NCBI RefSeq assembly: GCF_052857255.1
Contig: NC_135504.1
Span: 138,413,621-138,477,620, forward strand
DNA: 64,000 nucleotides
Source: Amblyomma americanum
Taxonomy: Eukaryota > Arthropoda > Arachnida > Ixodida > Ixodidae
Direction of reading: 5' to 3'
Part shown: positions 11,188 through 22,250 of the stretch, in pieces
How the letters are laid out: each line of letters starts with the position of its first letter
Numbering within the stretch: the stretch's first letter is position 1
The notes under the pieces: model-generated
Database searches by the model: none
The model's input: the letters and a program-made list of their open reading frames with translations, nothing else
What the model was told of the DNA's origin: nothing
Translations under genes and position numbers: made by a program

Positions 11188-11391
11188 AACCATAGAGCTA
11201 TACACAGTAGTGCTGGGGCCGTGCAGCAAGTCAGTGTGAATTAGGTCGCGATAAACGTGGTTTACTGTAGAAAGCTAGTGTGAAAAAATAGTTGCGCTCA
11301 CAGAAACCGCTGTTTTTATCTTAGTCGGTCATTGAAACAAAGCAGTGCATGTAAAATTTGATATATCGCTGATCCCTAAATTTTTTTCCAC

Positions 11392-11503
11392 CTAAAGACC
11401 AAGAGTTGCATGGAAGTTGTGCAAGCCACCAAGTTGCGTGTGATTTGTGCCAGGGACCTGGAGCAGGCTGGGAAATTAGTGGATGGCCAGTGGAATTCAC
11501 TCA
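11392..11503 (+). pseudogene. Candidate exon (112 bp) with lost acceptor, left copy
   Basis: The block reads TKSCMEVVQATKLRVICARD and ends at a strong donor, CTCA|GTAAGG. The right-arm counterpart (20369-20480, minus) has the same 112-bp length, the same donor and an acceptor TTTTTTTCCAG. Here the acceptor reads TTTTTTTCCAC, so the AG is lost. The first 60 or so bases after it are identical in the two arms. The product is unknown. Its place downstream of a block ending in a stop codon means the two would not lie in one simple reading frame. Confidence 0.35.
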
Positions 11504-12149
11504 GTAAGGCAAGCTTTTTCTGTAATTGCAATTTTTGGCATGGCATTGCTTAGGGATGCATGCACTAAACTGACAACTCTACACCTGCCCATGCTTCAAG
11601 AACAATGAAGTACATGAAAAAATTTTATTGCGAAAAACAAATTGCCGCTTCTGTTATGTTTTTCAGAAAATTATTTGCCATTTAAAGGGCTTAGTGTGCT
11701 GTGAAAACCTTAAATTATTATGTGCTTGTGGCTTTTTTTCAAATTTCTGCATCCACGTCTATGTTGGCCTTACCTTGTAGCTTGTCTGCATGAGATTGGC
11801 TGCTACCTACAGTTCGCTTTTTTGTTGCTCCTTTATTGCCTGTCACATTCTTTGCATGACAGTGTCATGCAGTTATGGAAGTAATCTGATCTGATTTCTG
11901 CATTGGCCTGAACTGCAAGCTTTTGCATGTGGGGCAGGTTTATGGTGTCACCTTGTTTGGTGTAACTCCAGTTTGGCCATGAGGGTTAGTCCTTTTTTAT
12001 TTTGATGCAGTGTCATATAAGTCATGCATAATTTAATCAAGTAAGCACTTTTTTGTAATACAAGAACATTCATTATATCTGCGGCCATTATAAGTGCGCT
12101 AGACTCTAAAATCGCTGTCTTCCGGCATTCAGTATTACATCTTAAAACC

Positions 12150-13217
12150 GGCCGGAAGACACAACACAGGAGAAGAGATGAGCACAAGACGAGACTGGTC
12201 TAACAACTGAAATTTTATTGAAGGAAAGCGGCAAAAGAAGACCTGCAAGGAGATTCACGCCCGCAAAACCCCAAAGCAGTGAGAGGGCAAAAAACAATCG
12301 AAAGGCACTGACGTACTAGTAAGCCATCTAAAAAAACTAATTCCTTACAGTGAAGGTTCACCGATGGCTTAGCCAGGCACATGTTTTTAGCCTTACCGAT
12401 GTAGTAAGCCTCAACCATATCAGGACAGATTTATCACTTCTCTAAACCACTGATGTGCCGCGGAAAACAGACGTGCAAAGTGAAATGTCGTCCTCCGATT
12501 GCATTCACGAGATTGAACGTGCAGTGTCAGGTGCAAATTCGCCTTCCTCACTATACAGTGAAAGTGCTCTCAGCCAGGCGCACATTCAGATATCTGCTTG
12601 TCTGTTCATAGTAGTTTCAGCTACGAGGCACTGGAACGCAAAAAAACCGTTTACTTTTGCAAGTGGTGAACATTTTTTATCTGCCACTGTGCATAGCGGA
12701 CGATTACCCGTAGTTGTATCAAGCCTAGTTTGGATGGAGAAGCAAAGGGCTCCTACCTCACTTTTAGGTGTCAAGATAACAGCAACATCATACTTTGGTG
12801 CAACTTTCTTCCAGCTTTCCAGCCTCGAGTGGTTCGACCCATAGCTAAGAGGCTTCCCGATCTTGGGCTGTGGCACCAACATATGTGGTCGTCCGCAAAG
12901 CGCAGGTCTAAGTCAAAAAGCTAATAACGGTTATGCTTAGTGAAATTCAGATGTAAAAGATAGGCTTTGACCGCATGCCTGAAGATTTCTAAAACGTCTT
13001 GCGCCAACTTATCTGAGCCCTCCTTGTGCAAAAAAATTAGGTAGCTATCAACATAACGAAATGCTACTATGCCGAGGTTTTCCAAACAGGGCTTTGATGC
13101 GGTACCGACCCTGGACAGAAGAATGTCGCAGAGGAACGGTGCTACCTTGGACCCTCTGCATATGCGTGATTTCTGATGTAAATACCACCTTGCCAACTCA
13201 CAAAAGAGGAGTTCTGT
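12150..13217 (-). mobile_element. Penelope-like element, 5'-truncated minus copy
   Basis: Read on the minus strand it begins in the reverse transcriptase with an SWQGGI-type motif near 13205. It continues with CRGSKVAPFL, FRYVDSYLIF (12921-13196) and the KLAQDVLEI region, then degenerate GIY-YIG endonuclease sequence ending EAYYIGKAKNMCLAKPSVNL (12215-12418). The catalytic YVDD is YVDS here, so the polymerase is dead. About 250 bp present in the plus copy, between SNHSRL and the KKVA-KYDVAV motif, are missing. It ends near a TGTCTTCCGG...CCGGAAGACA inverted motif. It lies head to head with the plus copy at 13218. Confidence 0.8.
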
Positions 13218-15070
13218 GCAGTTCTAGTTTCTTGTGGACAGCAACCTGGGCAGGTGTTCTACAGTGAGCATCGACATGGAGGGCCTGTACTATTCATTGT
13301 CACATGATAGACCTCTGAGGCATGTGCAAACTGCATCAGGGTGAACAATGAACATGCTTTTACAGATGATTGCGTGATTTCGGTTGCTGGCTTCATGGGG
13401 CTGTTGACCTTTTACTGCAAATCCGAATTTGTCAGTTGGCAGGGCGGTATTTTCACGCAGGTCGTACTTTTGCTCAGCAACATTTTTTTGTCTAAAATCG
13501 ATAAGGCATTAGAGCCCTGTTTGTAAGACTTTGGCATAGTAGCATTTCGTTATGTTCATGACTACCTAATTTTTCTGGACATGGAAGGCTCATATAAGTT
13601 GGCACAAGATGTTTTAAGAGTCTAAGACATGCGGTCAAGGCCTGTCTTTTACATGGGAATTGTCTAAGCAGAACCGTTAGCAGTTTCTTGATGCAAACCT
13701 GCGCTTTGTGAACGACCATGTTTGTCGGGGCTACAGCTAAAGATCAGGGAAGGCACTTTTTAGCTGCGAGTCGGACCACTCGTTGCTGAGGAAGGATGGT
13801 GAAGAGGTGTATTTGTCGCTGGTTAAGGTCAGTAAAGATGGAAACACTTGATGGGCGTGCAATCGTGTGCATGACATCAGCTTTACATAAGTCATGCCAT
13901 CACTGCTGAGGACGCATTCTTGTAGCAGGTTTCCAAGCAGCTGGGTTCCCACCTAATTTTATTGCACTAGGAGGACTCAGATAAGTTGGCACAAGACGTT
14001 TTAGAAATTTTAAGGCATGCGGTCAAAGCCCATCTTTTACGTCTTAATTTCACTAAGCAGAAGCTCTTGCAGTGTCTGGGTTTAGACCTGCGCTTTGCGG
14101 ACGACCACATATGTTGGCGCCACAGCCCAAGATCGGGAAAGCCTTTTAGCTATAAGTCGAACCACTCGAGGCTGGTAAATGACGGGTTGACAATCGCATG
14201 CATCACGACAGCTTTATGGAAGTCTTGCCATCACAGTGTTGAGAATGCATTCTCGGAGCAGGCTTCCAAGCCAATGGCACCTGGGTCCCCACTTGCTCAT
14301 CTCGCGCACCTGTCAGAATGTGTTTTTACTCGCTCGAGGAAAAGGAACACCACTCGCATGATGCTAACGTAGTCCAGAAGCACAAAAAAGCGACCTCTAT
14401 ACCTTACCTCCACGCCATTTCGCACCGTCTCAAAAAAGTTGCACAAAAGTATGATGTTGCTGTTGTCTTGACAGCTAAAAGCGAGGTAGGGGCCCTTTGC
14501 GCCACCCTTCAAACTAGGCTTGATACAACTACAAGTAATCGTCTGCTATGCACAGTGGCAGATAAAAAATGTTCACCACTTGCAAAAGTAAAACGGTTTT
14601 TGCGTTCCACTGCCTTGTAGCTGAAACTACTATGGGCAAACAAGCAGATATCTGAATGTGCGCCTGGCTGAGAGCACTTTCACTGTATAGAGACGAAGGC
14701 GAATTTTCACCTGACACTGCGCGTTCAATCTCGTGAATGCAATCGGAGGACGACCTTTCTCTTCCCTGGCACATTAGTGGTTTAGAGAAGTGATAAATAT
14801 GTCCTGATATAGTTGAGGCTTACTACATCAGTAAGGCTAAAAACAAGTGCCTGGCTAAACCGTCGGTGAACCTTCACTGTAAGAAATTAGTTTTTTAGAT
14901 GGTTTACTAGTACATCAGTACCTTTCGATTGTCTTTTGCCCTCTCATTGCTTTGGGGTTTGGCATGCTTGAATCTCTTTGCAGGTCTTCTTTTGCCACTT
15001 TCCTTCAATAAAATTTTAGTTGTCAGACCAGCCTCATCTTGTGCTCATCTCTTCTCCTGTGTTGTCTTCC
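13218..15070 (+). mobile_element. Penelope-like element, plus copy with internal duplication
   Basis: The element starts within the reverse transcriptase (SIDMEGLYYSL near 13275). It continues through FVSWQGGIF (13428), LSNIFLSKIDKAL and FRYVHDYLIF, where YVDD has become YVHD, then KSNHSRL, KKVAQKYDVAVVL (14430-14480) and GIY-YIG-like remnants up to about 14880. A stretch of about 390 bp (about 13560-13950) is repeated directly after itself (13955-14290) in better-preserved form. Stops and frameshifts are frequent. Penelope elements carry reverse transcriptase plus GIY-YIG endonuclease and often form such partial tandem or inverted arrays. Confidence 0.8.
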
Positions 15071-15317
15071 GGCTGGTTTTAAGATGTAATACTGAATGCC
15101 GGAAGACAGACATTTTAGAGGCAAGCGCACTTCTTATGGCCACAGCTATAAGGAATGCTCATTTATTACAAAAAATAGTGCTTATTTCATTAATTTATGC
15201 ATGAAGTATATGACACTGCATCAAAATAAAAAAGGACTATCCCTCATGGCCAAACTGCAGTTACAGCAAACAAAAGGACACCACAAACCTGCCACACTTG
15301 CAAAAGCTTGCACTTCA

Positions 15318-15640
15318 AGCGGCGGAGCGGGTCGGACGTGGAATAATCCGTTCTTCGCTGTGTTTTACAGTCGCAGATGCTGCAGTGTTTCCGCGGTGTT
15401 TCGGACAAGAATCTCACCGTGGCCGGTTTTCCTTGGGAAGACTGAATCCAAACACCGTTCTCAAGCATCGTTTCCATATCAGCGAGACGGAGCCAATCAA
15501 CGGGAGCCGACGGCTGTGACGAAAGCTGTGGAAACTTTTGCAACGGGGGGCGTACTTCGCCAGGCACTTTGGCAGCAGCGGCGGAGCGGGTCGGACGTGG
15601 AATAATCCGTTCTTCGCTGTGTTTTACAGGTTGGTCAAAC
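15318..15640 (+). repeat. LINE 5' tandem units, period 259 bp
   Basis: The stretch AGCGGCGGAGCGGGTCGGAC and the following 30 bases, up to TGTGTTTTACAG, occur at 15318 and again 259 bp later from 15577. The element begins exactly with this unit. Tandem 5' units that act as internal promoters are known from mouse L1 and some other LINEs, so a promoter role is plausible; it is inferred, not shown. Confidence 0.6.
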
Positions 15641-15715
15641 CTCTTCATATTAAGTTCGTGCATGTTGCTTAGCTATCTGCCGCTGCTGCCAACTTGCTGG
15701 TCAATATTGGTCACC

Positions 15716-16610
15716 ATGAATCGGTGTTGCAAATGTCGCGAAAAGCTAAAGAATGACGATAACGCTATCACATGCAGTGAGTGTGAATTTCGTTTTCATG
15801 GCGCGATATGTTCAGGCATGAGTGAAGCGACATTTGCTTCAAAACGACGGTCGACTAAGAAGGCTTGGAAATGTGAAGCGTGTAAACGAGGAAAGGGTGA
15901 TGCCTCAAACGGTGACTCTAATACGGATCCCGACCTGAAAGTTCTTATTGTGGAAATGAACAGGAAATGGACTTCCCTTCTCCCTTTTACCGAAAAGCTA
16001 GATGCAGCAGAGAGCTCAATCCAGATGCTGCATGAAGAGTTTGCCACTATAAAAGAGCGTCTTGATACGCAGGATAAGGAAATCAAAGGAATTAAAGGCA
16101 GAATTGGCAAGCTGGAGAGATGCTGGCTCAAAAGATATAACTCAGTTACAACTCAGTGTCCATGACTTAGAATGGCGCAGCAGGCGCTTGAACATTGAGA
16201 TTCATGGCATTCCTGAGGCGGCAGGAGAGGACCTCTTGTCAAAAGTCAACGAAGTGGCAAACAAAATTGGCATGAACCATCTCACTGAGGCGGACACCCT
16301 CGCACTTCATAGGATGTCGGCGAAACCAGGAAAGACAAAAGGTGTGATCGCCCGTTTTGTGAGGCAGGATCTTCGAGACGCTTGGCTGCAGAAAAGGGTG
16401 GTTCTTAAGGAAAAAGGCGACTCAGTGTACATCACAGAAAACATGACCAACTATTCGAGAGTGTTGTTGCAAGCCACAAAAGAGTGGGCTAAACAGGCTG
16501 GCTTTGCATATGTGTGGCACGTCAACGGGAAAATTTTGGTGCGTAGAAGGAGTGGCGATGGCGCTAAGGTTATCAAGAGCGTAAGTGACCTCTCCACACT
16601 TGTTAGCTAA
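15716..16610 (+). pseudogene. LINE ORF1: PHD finger, coiled coil, RNA-binding-like end
   Basis: The frame starts at the ATG at 15716 (MNRCCKCREK). It shows a PHD-type zinc finger in the first 55 residues: C-x2-C, CSEC, FHGAIC and WKCEAC. A heptad-rich coiled coil follows (EEFATIKERLDTQDKEI). A one-base frameshift near 16110-16125 separates this from the second half (16062-16610), which reads DLEWRSRRLNIEIHGIPE and LHRMSAKPG, the style of the C-terminal domain shared by many LINE ORF1 and baculovirus FP25K-like proteins. The protein would bind element RNA and chaperone target-primed reverse transcription. It is broken here. Confidence 0.7.
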
Positions 16611-16679
16611 ATGCCTTTTCGTGTAGTCGGAAACCCGTGACCCTTATCTTGAAATGGCGCACCTAGGGCACGTTACCTT

Positions 16680-19614
16680 AGAAGAACTCTTAAGAGAGCT
16701 TGGTGGTCAGACACAAGGTTATCTTCGTTGTTTTCACTTAAATGCATAGTCTGTATTCAACAAGGTTGCTGAACTAGAATCCTTGGTAAAAAAGCTTGAG
16801 AATTGTTTTGATGTTCTGATGATAACAGAGACATGGCAAACAAGCAGTTGTGACACTTTGTGACCTTCCTAATATGACAACTTTTTCTGTTAGTAGAACT
16901 ACTCGTCGCGGTGGTGGTGTGTCTGTGCTAGTAAGCTCTCTGTTACAGCCTGCCTTGCTTTCAGAATTCTCTTGTGTCACAGATAATTTTGAGATTATTT
17001 GTCTGCAAATCAAAGACGCTGTAATTGCAACTTGTTATCGCCCTCCGGATGGTTCTCTCCTTAAATTTTTTCTGTTTTTAGATAATTTATTGTCATTTGT
17101 TAACCAAAAAAGATACAATGTGATACTTGCCGGTGATTTTAATGTTGATATGAGTAGCAATAGTATGAGGAAAACAGATTTTGAAAATGTATTGCTATTT
17201 AATGGCTGTATAAAGCATATTGTTTCTCCCACACGACTAACGTCGTCCACGCAAACAATTCTAGATTTAGTATTAACAAATTATGATGCTAACCATGTCA
17301 GTTCCGGTGTTCTTACTTACCCTATTATTGATCACTTGCCTGAGTTTTGTAGCATAAAATTTAGTACTCAGGGAAACTTCCACCATAAAGTGTTTAATCT
17401 TTTTCAGCCTGTTACACCTACCCTCTTAGAAGCTTTTTATCATGAGTTGGAAACAGTTTGTTGGGACAACGTCCTTCAGGCAACAAATGCGAACGTAGCT
17501 TATGATGCCTTTTTGAGTTTGTTTCTTTCGGTATACCAACGTCACATCGTATTCTAACGCCACACGGGTAATAAGAGATGTCGAAAACCTTGGGTGACAA
17601 AGTACCTATTGAAGAAGATTGAAAAGAAAGAACGTCTGTTTAAAACATTTATGCGAACTCGTACAGCATCTGATCTCGCTACGTTCAAAAAATTTTGTAA
17701 TGACTTGACTAAGCAGCTAAGAAAAGCAAGAGAACTCTACTATCAGAATATGTTCGGTTCCAACGTAAAGCGCACTGACTTAATGTGGAATAACATAAAT
17801 GCACTGATGGGTCGGAGCGAGAAAAAACAGATAGTTGAAGAAGTTTTTCACGAAGGACAAGTATTAAAAGGAGAAGAAATGGTAAATATTTTTAATGACT
17901 ACTTTGTTAACAGAGATTTTACTAAAAACCAGACAACATCATACAAAACATAAGGACAGAAAAACTCTAGCACAATATTTTTTGAACCAACAGATGCAAA
18001 TGAAGTGTGTTTTCTTTTTTTGAGTTTAAATAATTCTCATAGTGTTGATGCAGATGGTATACAAATAAGACCTGTCAAGTATGTGATACGTATAATCAGC
18101 CCCATTCTAGCGCATATTTTTAATCTCTGCATTTCTACAGCTGTTTTTCCAACAAAAATGCAAGTCGCCCCGTGTGATAGCCTTATATAAGAAAGGTGAT
18201 AAAAATGATGTATCTAACTACAGACCGGTGTCAATTCTTCCTGCCTTTTCGAAAGGTCTCGAGAAAATCATCCTAGATCGAATATCGCGCTTCTGCAACA
18301 AGCATAATATAATAACTACTTCGCAATATGGCTTTAGAAGGGACAGGTCTACAGAGCTGGCGCTGTTGGACCATAAGGAATATATTCTAAAACATTTTGA
18401 AGAGAAATGTATTGTTATCGGTATTTTTGTTGATTTTAGCCAAGCTTTCGATTATATTAGTCATACTATCCTTTTTGAAAAACTGCATCATTATGGTATC
18501 CGGGGACATGTTTTGGCCCTGCTCCAAAGTTATCTATCAAATAGATTTCAATATGTCGACATAAATGGTTTCATTTCTCACAGAAAAAAAATAATTTCAG
18601 GAGTCCCACAGGGTAGCATTTTAGGCCCTGTCCTATTTAATTTGTACGTTAACGATATTGTACACATCTGCTCAGATACCAAGTTCGTTATATATGCCGA
18701 CGACACTAGTGCTTTGGTGCCATCACGTTCTGAAGCTGAAAGAATTACTAAAGCAAATATTTTTCTGCGCAAATTGGACTCGTGGATTTCCAGCAATCAA
18801 TTAAAACTTAACGCAAACAAAACAAAGGTGGTAATTTTTCGACCAAAAAGTAAACAAATTTCGTTACAAGGAACCGTAATATTTAGATCCGCAGCCATTG
18901 ATGTGGTAGATACTGTCAAGGTGTTAGGGGTATATTTTACTTCAACTTTACAATGGAATGTTCATGTAAACCGTCAAATCAGCAAACTGAGCTGCATAAC
19001 TGGAATTTTAAATCGCAACCGCTATACTCTTCCAAAAAAAAGTTAAACTAATGGTCTATAACGCTCTCTTTGTTTGCCACCTAAACTACTCTCATTTAGT
19101 CTGGGGAACATCAACAAAAACTAACCTGTTGAAGCTTGAAAGGCTACAGAAAAAAATAGTACGAATAATTCAAAACGTTGAATACACAGCGCCTTCTTCA
19201 GATATCTTTGCTTCGCTTAATTTATTGAAGGTAAGAAATATTTACGAATACAAATTATGCAGGCAGTACCGTTTAAGTGTCCAACGAGAGAGTACAGTTT
19301 TTACTGAAATGGCTGAACTAAAACCCAATTATCCCATCTACAGCACCAGAACTCCAGAACGATGGAAAGTTCCAAAATGTCGTACTGCCTATGGACAACA
19401 AACACTCCGGTATAACCTTCCGCGATTATTGAATGCTGCAGAAAAAGAAGGCGCTTATGTATCCAATATGTCTCTTCAAATATGTACAAATATTTTGCTA
19501 CTCATACTCTTTTTTATGAATGAACGCACAGGTCTATCTTTATGTTCAATTACATTGCGTTGTTTACTTTTAAAAAAAAAATGTTTTTCCAGGAGTCCAA
19601 ACCCAGTGTTCTAT
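16680..19614 (+). pseudogene. LINE ORF2: endonuclease and reverse transcriptase
   Basis: An APE-type endonuclease is visible as MITETW near 16820, TCYRPP near 17040, ILAGDFNVD at 17125-17150, LVLTN and IIDHLPEFC. A linker frame follows at 17594-17953. The reverse transcriptase (18174-19046) has KGDKNDVSNYRPVS, QYGFRRDRST, FVDFSQAFD, SGVPQGSILGP, the catalytic YADD at 18693-18704 and LKLNANKTK. The C-terminal part (19051-19614) has the NALFVCHLNYSHLVWG motif. Stops or frameshifts lie near 16858, 17557, 17950, 18180 and 19046. The RT core is otherwise well kept, so this is a fairly recent but dead copy. Confidence 0.85.
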
Positions 19615-19818
19615 TGAAACTCTTATTTAGGCTTATTTTATTTTGTGATGCGATATAGTGCTGTTTATTTTTTTTTCCTCTTTGCAGCAAAAAAAATGTG
19701 ACTGTCTATTGTCCCGCTCTGCTGCTGTATGCACTGTAAGGGGGCGGAGGATTTTTCAAGCCACAAATGTACGGCTTTTCCCTCCGCCTCCTTCCACTTC
19801 TTTGTGGAGAATAAAACT

Positions 19819-19976
19819 TGTATGTATGCATGTATGTATGTATGTATGTATGTATGTATGTATGTATGTATGTATGTATGTATGTATGTATGTATGTATG
19901 TATGTATGTATGTATGTATGTATGTATGTATGTATGTATGTATGTATGTATGTATGTATGTATGTATGTATGTATG
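19819..19976. repeat. (TGTA)n microsatellite, about 158 bp
   Basis: About 39 near-perfect tetranucleotide units follow directly after AATAAAACT, the probable 3' end of the LINE, with one interruption (GCATG) near 19829. The next base begins the host target, CAGAAATA. CR1-like and L2-like LINEs end in short tandem repeats, so the microsatellite most likely grew from the LINE tail. Long open frames read through it on both strands are artefacts. Confidence 0.9.
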
Positions 19977-20368
19977 CAGAAATAAGATCAGATTACTTCC
20001 CAAACTGCATGACACTGCCACGCAACGTAAAGAATGTGACAGGTAATAAAAAAGCGAACTGTAGGTAGCAGCCAATCTCAAGCAGCCAAGCTACAGGGTC
20101 AGGCTAACAAAGACATCGAAGGAGAGATTTGTAAAAAAAGCCACAACAAACACATAATAATTTTTAACGTTTTCACAGCACCCTGAGCCCTTTAAATGGC
20201 AAATAACTTCCTGAAAAAACATAAGCGGAAATTTTTTTCGGCAATCAATTTTTATCATGCACTTCATTGTTCTTGAAGCATGAGTAGGTGCAGAGTAGTA
20301 GGTTTAATGCAAGCAACCCTAAGCAATGCCATGCCAAAAACTGTACTTACAGAAAAAGCTTGCCTTAC

Positions 20369-20480
20369 TGAGAGAATACCACTGGGCATCCATTAATTTC
20401 CCATTCTGCTCCATGTCCCTGGCACAAATCACACGCAACTTGGTGGCTTGCACAACTTCCATGCAACTCTTGGTCTTTCG
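20369..20480 (-). CDS. Candidate exon (112 bp), right-arm copy with intact splice signals
   Basis: Read on the minus strand, the block follows TTTTTTTCCAG and begins RKTKSCMEVVQATKLRVICA. It ends at the donor CTCA|GTAAGG. Its left-arm twin (11392-11503) has the same length but a mutated acceptor. The block is among the best conserved between the arms. No domain is recognised. It could be part of a noncoding transcript instead. Confidence 0.38.
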
Positions 20481-20684
20481 CTGGAAAAAAATTGAGAGAT
20501 CAGCGGGATATCAAATTTTATATGCATTGCTTTATTTCAATGACCGACATAGAAAAAAACAGCGTTTTCTGAGAGTGCAACTATTTTTTCACACTAGCTT
20601 TCTAAAGTAAACCACGTTTATCGCGACCTCACTAACACTGACTTGCTGCATGGTCCCAGCACAACTGTGTATAGTTCTATGGTT

Positions 20685-20920
20685 TCAAATGCTTGTTAAC
20701 TCTGGGCCCTTAGGCTTGCACTGGTTAATGCAGAAAACCTCTAAAAGGCCAACCAGAGCTTCGAGCTTTAAACCATAGGTATTCAGAAGCCCAGTAGTCC
20801 TGCGGGAGAACTTTTGGGTGGGTAACACAGTAACAAAAGCTGCTCCAGTTACTTTTACTCCATTGCAAAAAACTCGCACAGCAGAGACCTGTCCTCCATT
20901 TTGCATTGTAGAAACAACCA
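20685..20920 (-). CDS. Candidate terminal exon (78 codons), intact right copy
   Basis: On the minus strand an acceptor, TTTTAATTGCAG, precedes a frame open for 78 codons and closed by TGA at 20685. It reads VVVSTMQNGGQVSAVRVFCN in one frame, with THPKVLPQDYWASEYLW in an overlapping open frame, so the true frame is not settled. The sequence also holds LLNTYGLKLEALVGLLEVF. The left copy carries a one-base loss. The product is not recognised. Together with the 143-bp and 112-bp blocks it suggests a spliced gene that runs toward the axis in both arms. Confidence 0.38.
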
Positions 20921-21129
20921 CTGCAATTAAAAGCACACATACTGAATGCAAACCTACCTTCCAACACAGCTTCATAATTATGGGTATAATTATTCCAATG
21001 AAATACCAGTCAGTACGTGTAGTTTTCAATTTATCCAAAAATTATAAGCAACCGACAAAAATAAACATTAAAAGGAAAATAAAATAACCACAATTGTATT
21101 AAAATACGTCAGAAGAAGTATGTGACATC

Positions 21130-21340
21130 CAATACACTACAGCAGTTCTTCAGCTTTGCGCCCCTTCAAACCACACTTTCTTACAAACACATTTGCACAG
21201 AAATAGAGTTGAACCTGATCTTTAAGAATTTTTTTTGGGTGCGACAGTAGGGAGAAACCAGGTTTTACCCAAAAACGCAGGGCCCTACACATTGCATCAC
21301 AAGCCCAGGTTGCGCACTTAAGTCGCCTCTTTCATAAGTG
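21130..21340 (-). other. Conserved block paired with 10527-10740 of left arm
   Basis: The left copy has an open frame with WACDAMCRALRFL and FLPTVAAKK. A pyrimidine-rich TTTCTCCCTACTGTTGCAG lies inside it and looks like a splice acceptor; the right copy has CAC instead of CAG at that place. It may hold an exon start whose acceptor survives only in the left arm, or be simple noncoding sequence. Confidence 0.3.
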
Positions 21341-21474
21341 TCCAATTTACCAGTCCTGCACAAGCTGTATGATCCCTGTCTGCTACTAGTCGAATTTCAC
21401 TGTTTTACCTGGCTCAGGGCCTCCCACTACTTTTCTCACTCTTTGAATCCTGCAGCGCTAGCAGATCGTTAGCT

Positions 21475-22250
21475 GTTTATTTATTTATTTAAATTTCTGC
21501 AGCGCCACGAGGGCATAACTGCAGGGGGAATACATACATACACAATCAATCCTACAGCATGTGCCAACCTTTCGTACAGGATTGGAAAGAATCTATGACA
21601 GATGATAAAAACAGAGCGTCAACAGCGCATTCATATCAGTCAATTGTTCAGGGAAGGACAAAAAGAGTAAAAGCAGAAAAAGAGCAGTTTTGCATGTGTG
21701 CACGTCGCAATTCCGACAACAGTGCTCGGAAATTTGACACGCACTGGCATTCAACGATACATTGAGGAAGCTTCCAACATTCATTGATGCCATGCGGAAA
21801 GAAAAACAGTTGAAACACATAAGTACAGCACTTTACCTCATGTATTTTCTCGTCGTGATTGTGCCTTCTGGATACAAAATGAGGTGGCAGCAAATAAGTT
21901 TCGGGATTTATTGTAGTTTCCTTGAAATAAATGCGGTAAAGTAATCCTAACCTTATTCATAAATGGCACTCCTCCAGAGAGTCCCAGTTCGGGTCGTGTT
22001 TGATACTGTTACTTCGATAATTAAAAATATATTTGTTGGTGACAAACCATGTTGCACGATTCTGAACGCGTTCCAGCTTATCACAATACGTTCTGACGAG
22101 AGGGTCCCAGACTGCATAGGCATACTCCATAATTGGTCTGATGTTAGTGAAGTATAAAAGTTCCTTAACGTTCTGAGGAGCAACCCAAAAATTCTTTTGC
22201 AGAAAATTTAGCATTCTTGATGCCTCAGCCAAAATATACTGTCTATTTTC
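21475..22250 (-). mobile_element. CR1/L2-like LINE 3' fragment with (AAAT)n tail
   Basis: On the minus strand 21953-22232 reads EASRMLNFLQKNF, YFTNIRPIMEYAYAVWDP and KLERVQNRATWFV, the C-terminal region after the reverse transcriptase in CR1/L2/Rex-type LINEs. The sequence then runs through a noncoding 3' part to AAATTTAAATAAATAAATAAA-like sequence near 21477-21495. It is 5'-truncated as usual for LINEs. The family differs from that of 15318-19976. Confidence 0.75.

Larger units (their letters stand above)
3834..13215 (+). repeat. Left arm of 28-kb inverted duplication
   Basis: This stretch returns in reverse complement at about 13420-31862. Matching pairs include 4322/31386, 5187/30523, 7309/28475, 8796/27007 and 9678/26125 (coordinate sums about 35700-35805). 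Further in, 10547/21335, 11183/20685 and 11890/19985 sum to about 31870-31880. The drop of about 3.95 kb marks the block 21345-25290, which this arm lacks. Similarity varies by eye from about 75-80 percent to nearly identical. Homology starts at CCCGATC and ends within a Penelope-like element. Confidence 0.9.
15318..19976 (+). mobile_element. CR1-like LINE with tandem 5' units and TGTA tail
   Basis: The element has a 5' region with a repeated unit, a PHD-finger ORF1, an ORF2 with apurinic endonuclease and reverse transcriptase, a short 3' UTR and a (TGTA)n tail. The empty site survives in the left arm at about 11903-11915 (GATTTCTGCATTGGCCTGAA). Against it, about 7 bp of target seem lost and no TSD is visible. 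Only the right arm carries it, so it inserted after the inverted duplication or was lost from the left. The placement in CR1/L2 is from domain order and RT style. Confidence 0.8.

Noticed and set aside
12150..15070. Reading the central inverted repeat as a separate foldback element
   Set aside because: Its arms continue without a break into the 28-kb arms once the LINE at 15318-19976 is set aside.
19658..20081. Long frames of repeated MYVC / IHTY residues on both strands
   Set aside because: They are the (TGTA)n microsatellite read in three frames; no protein is implied.
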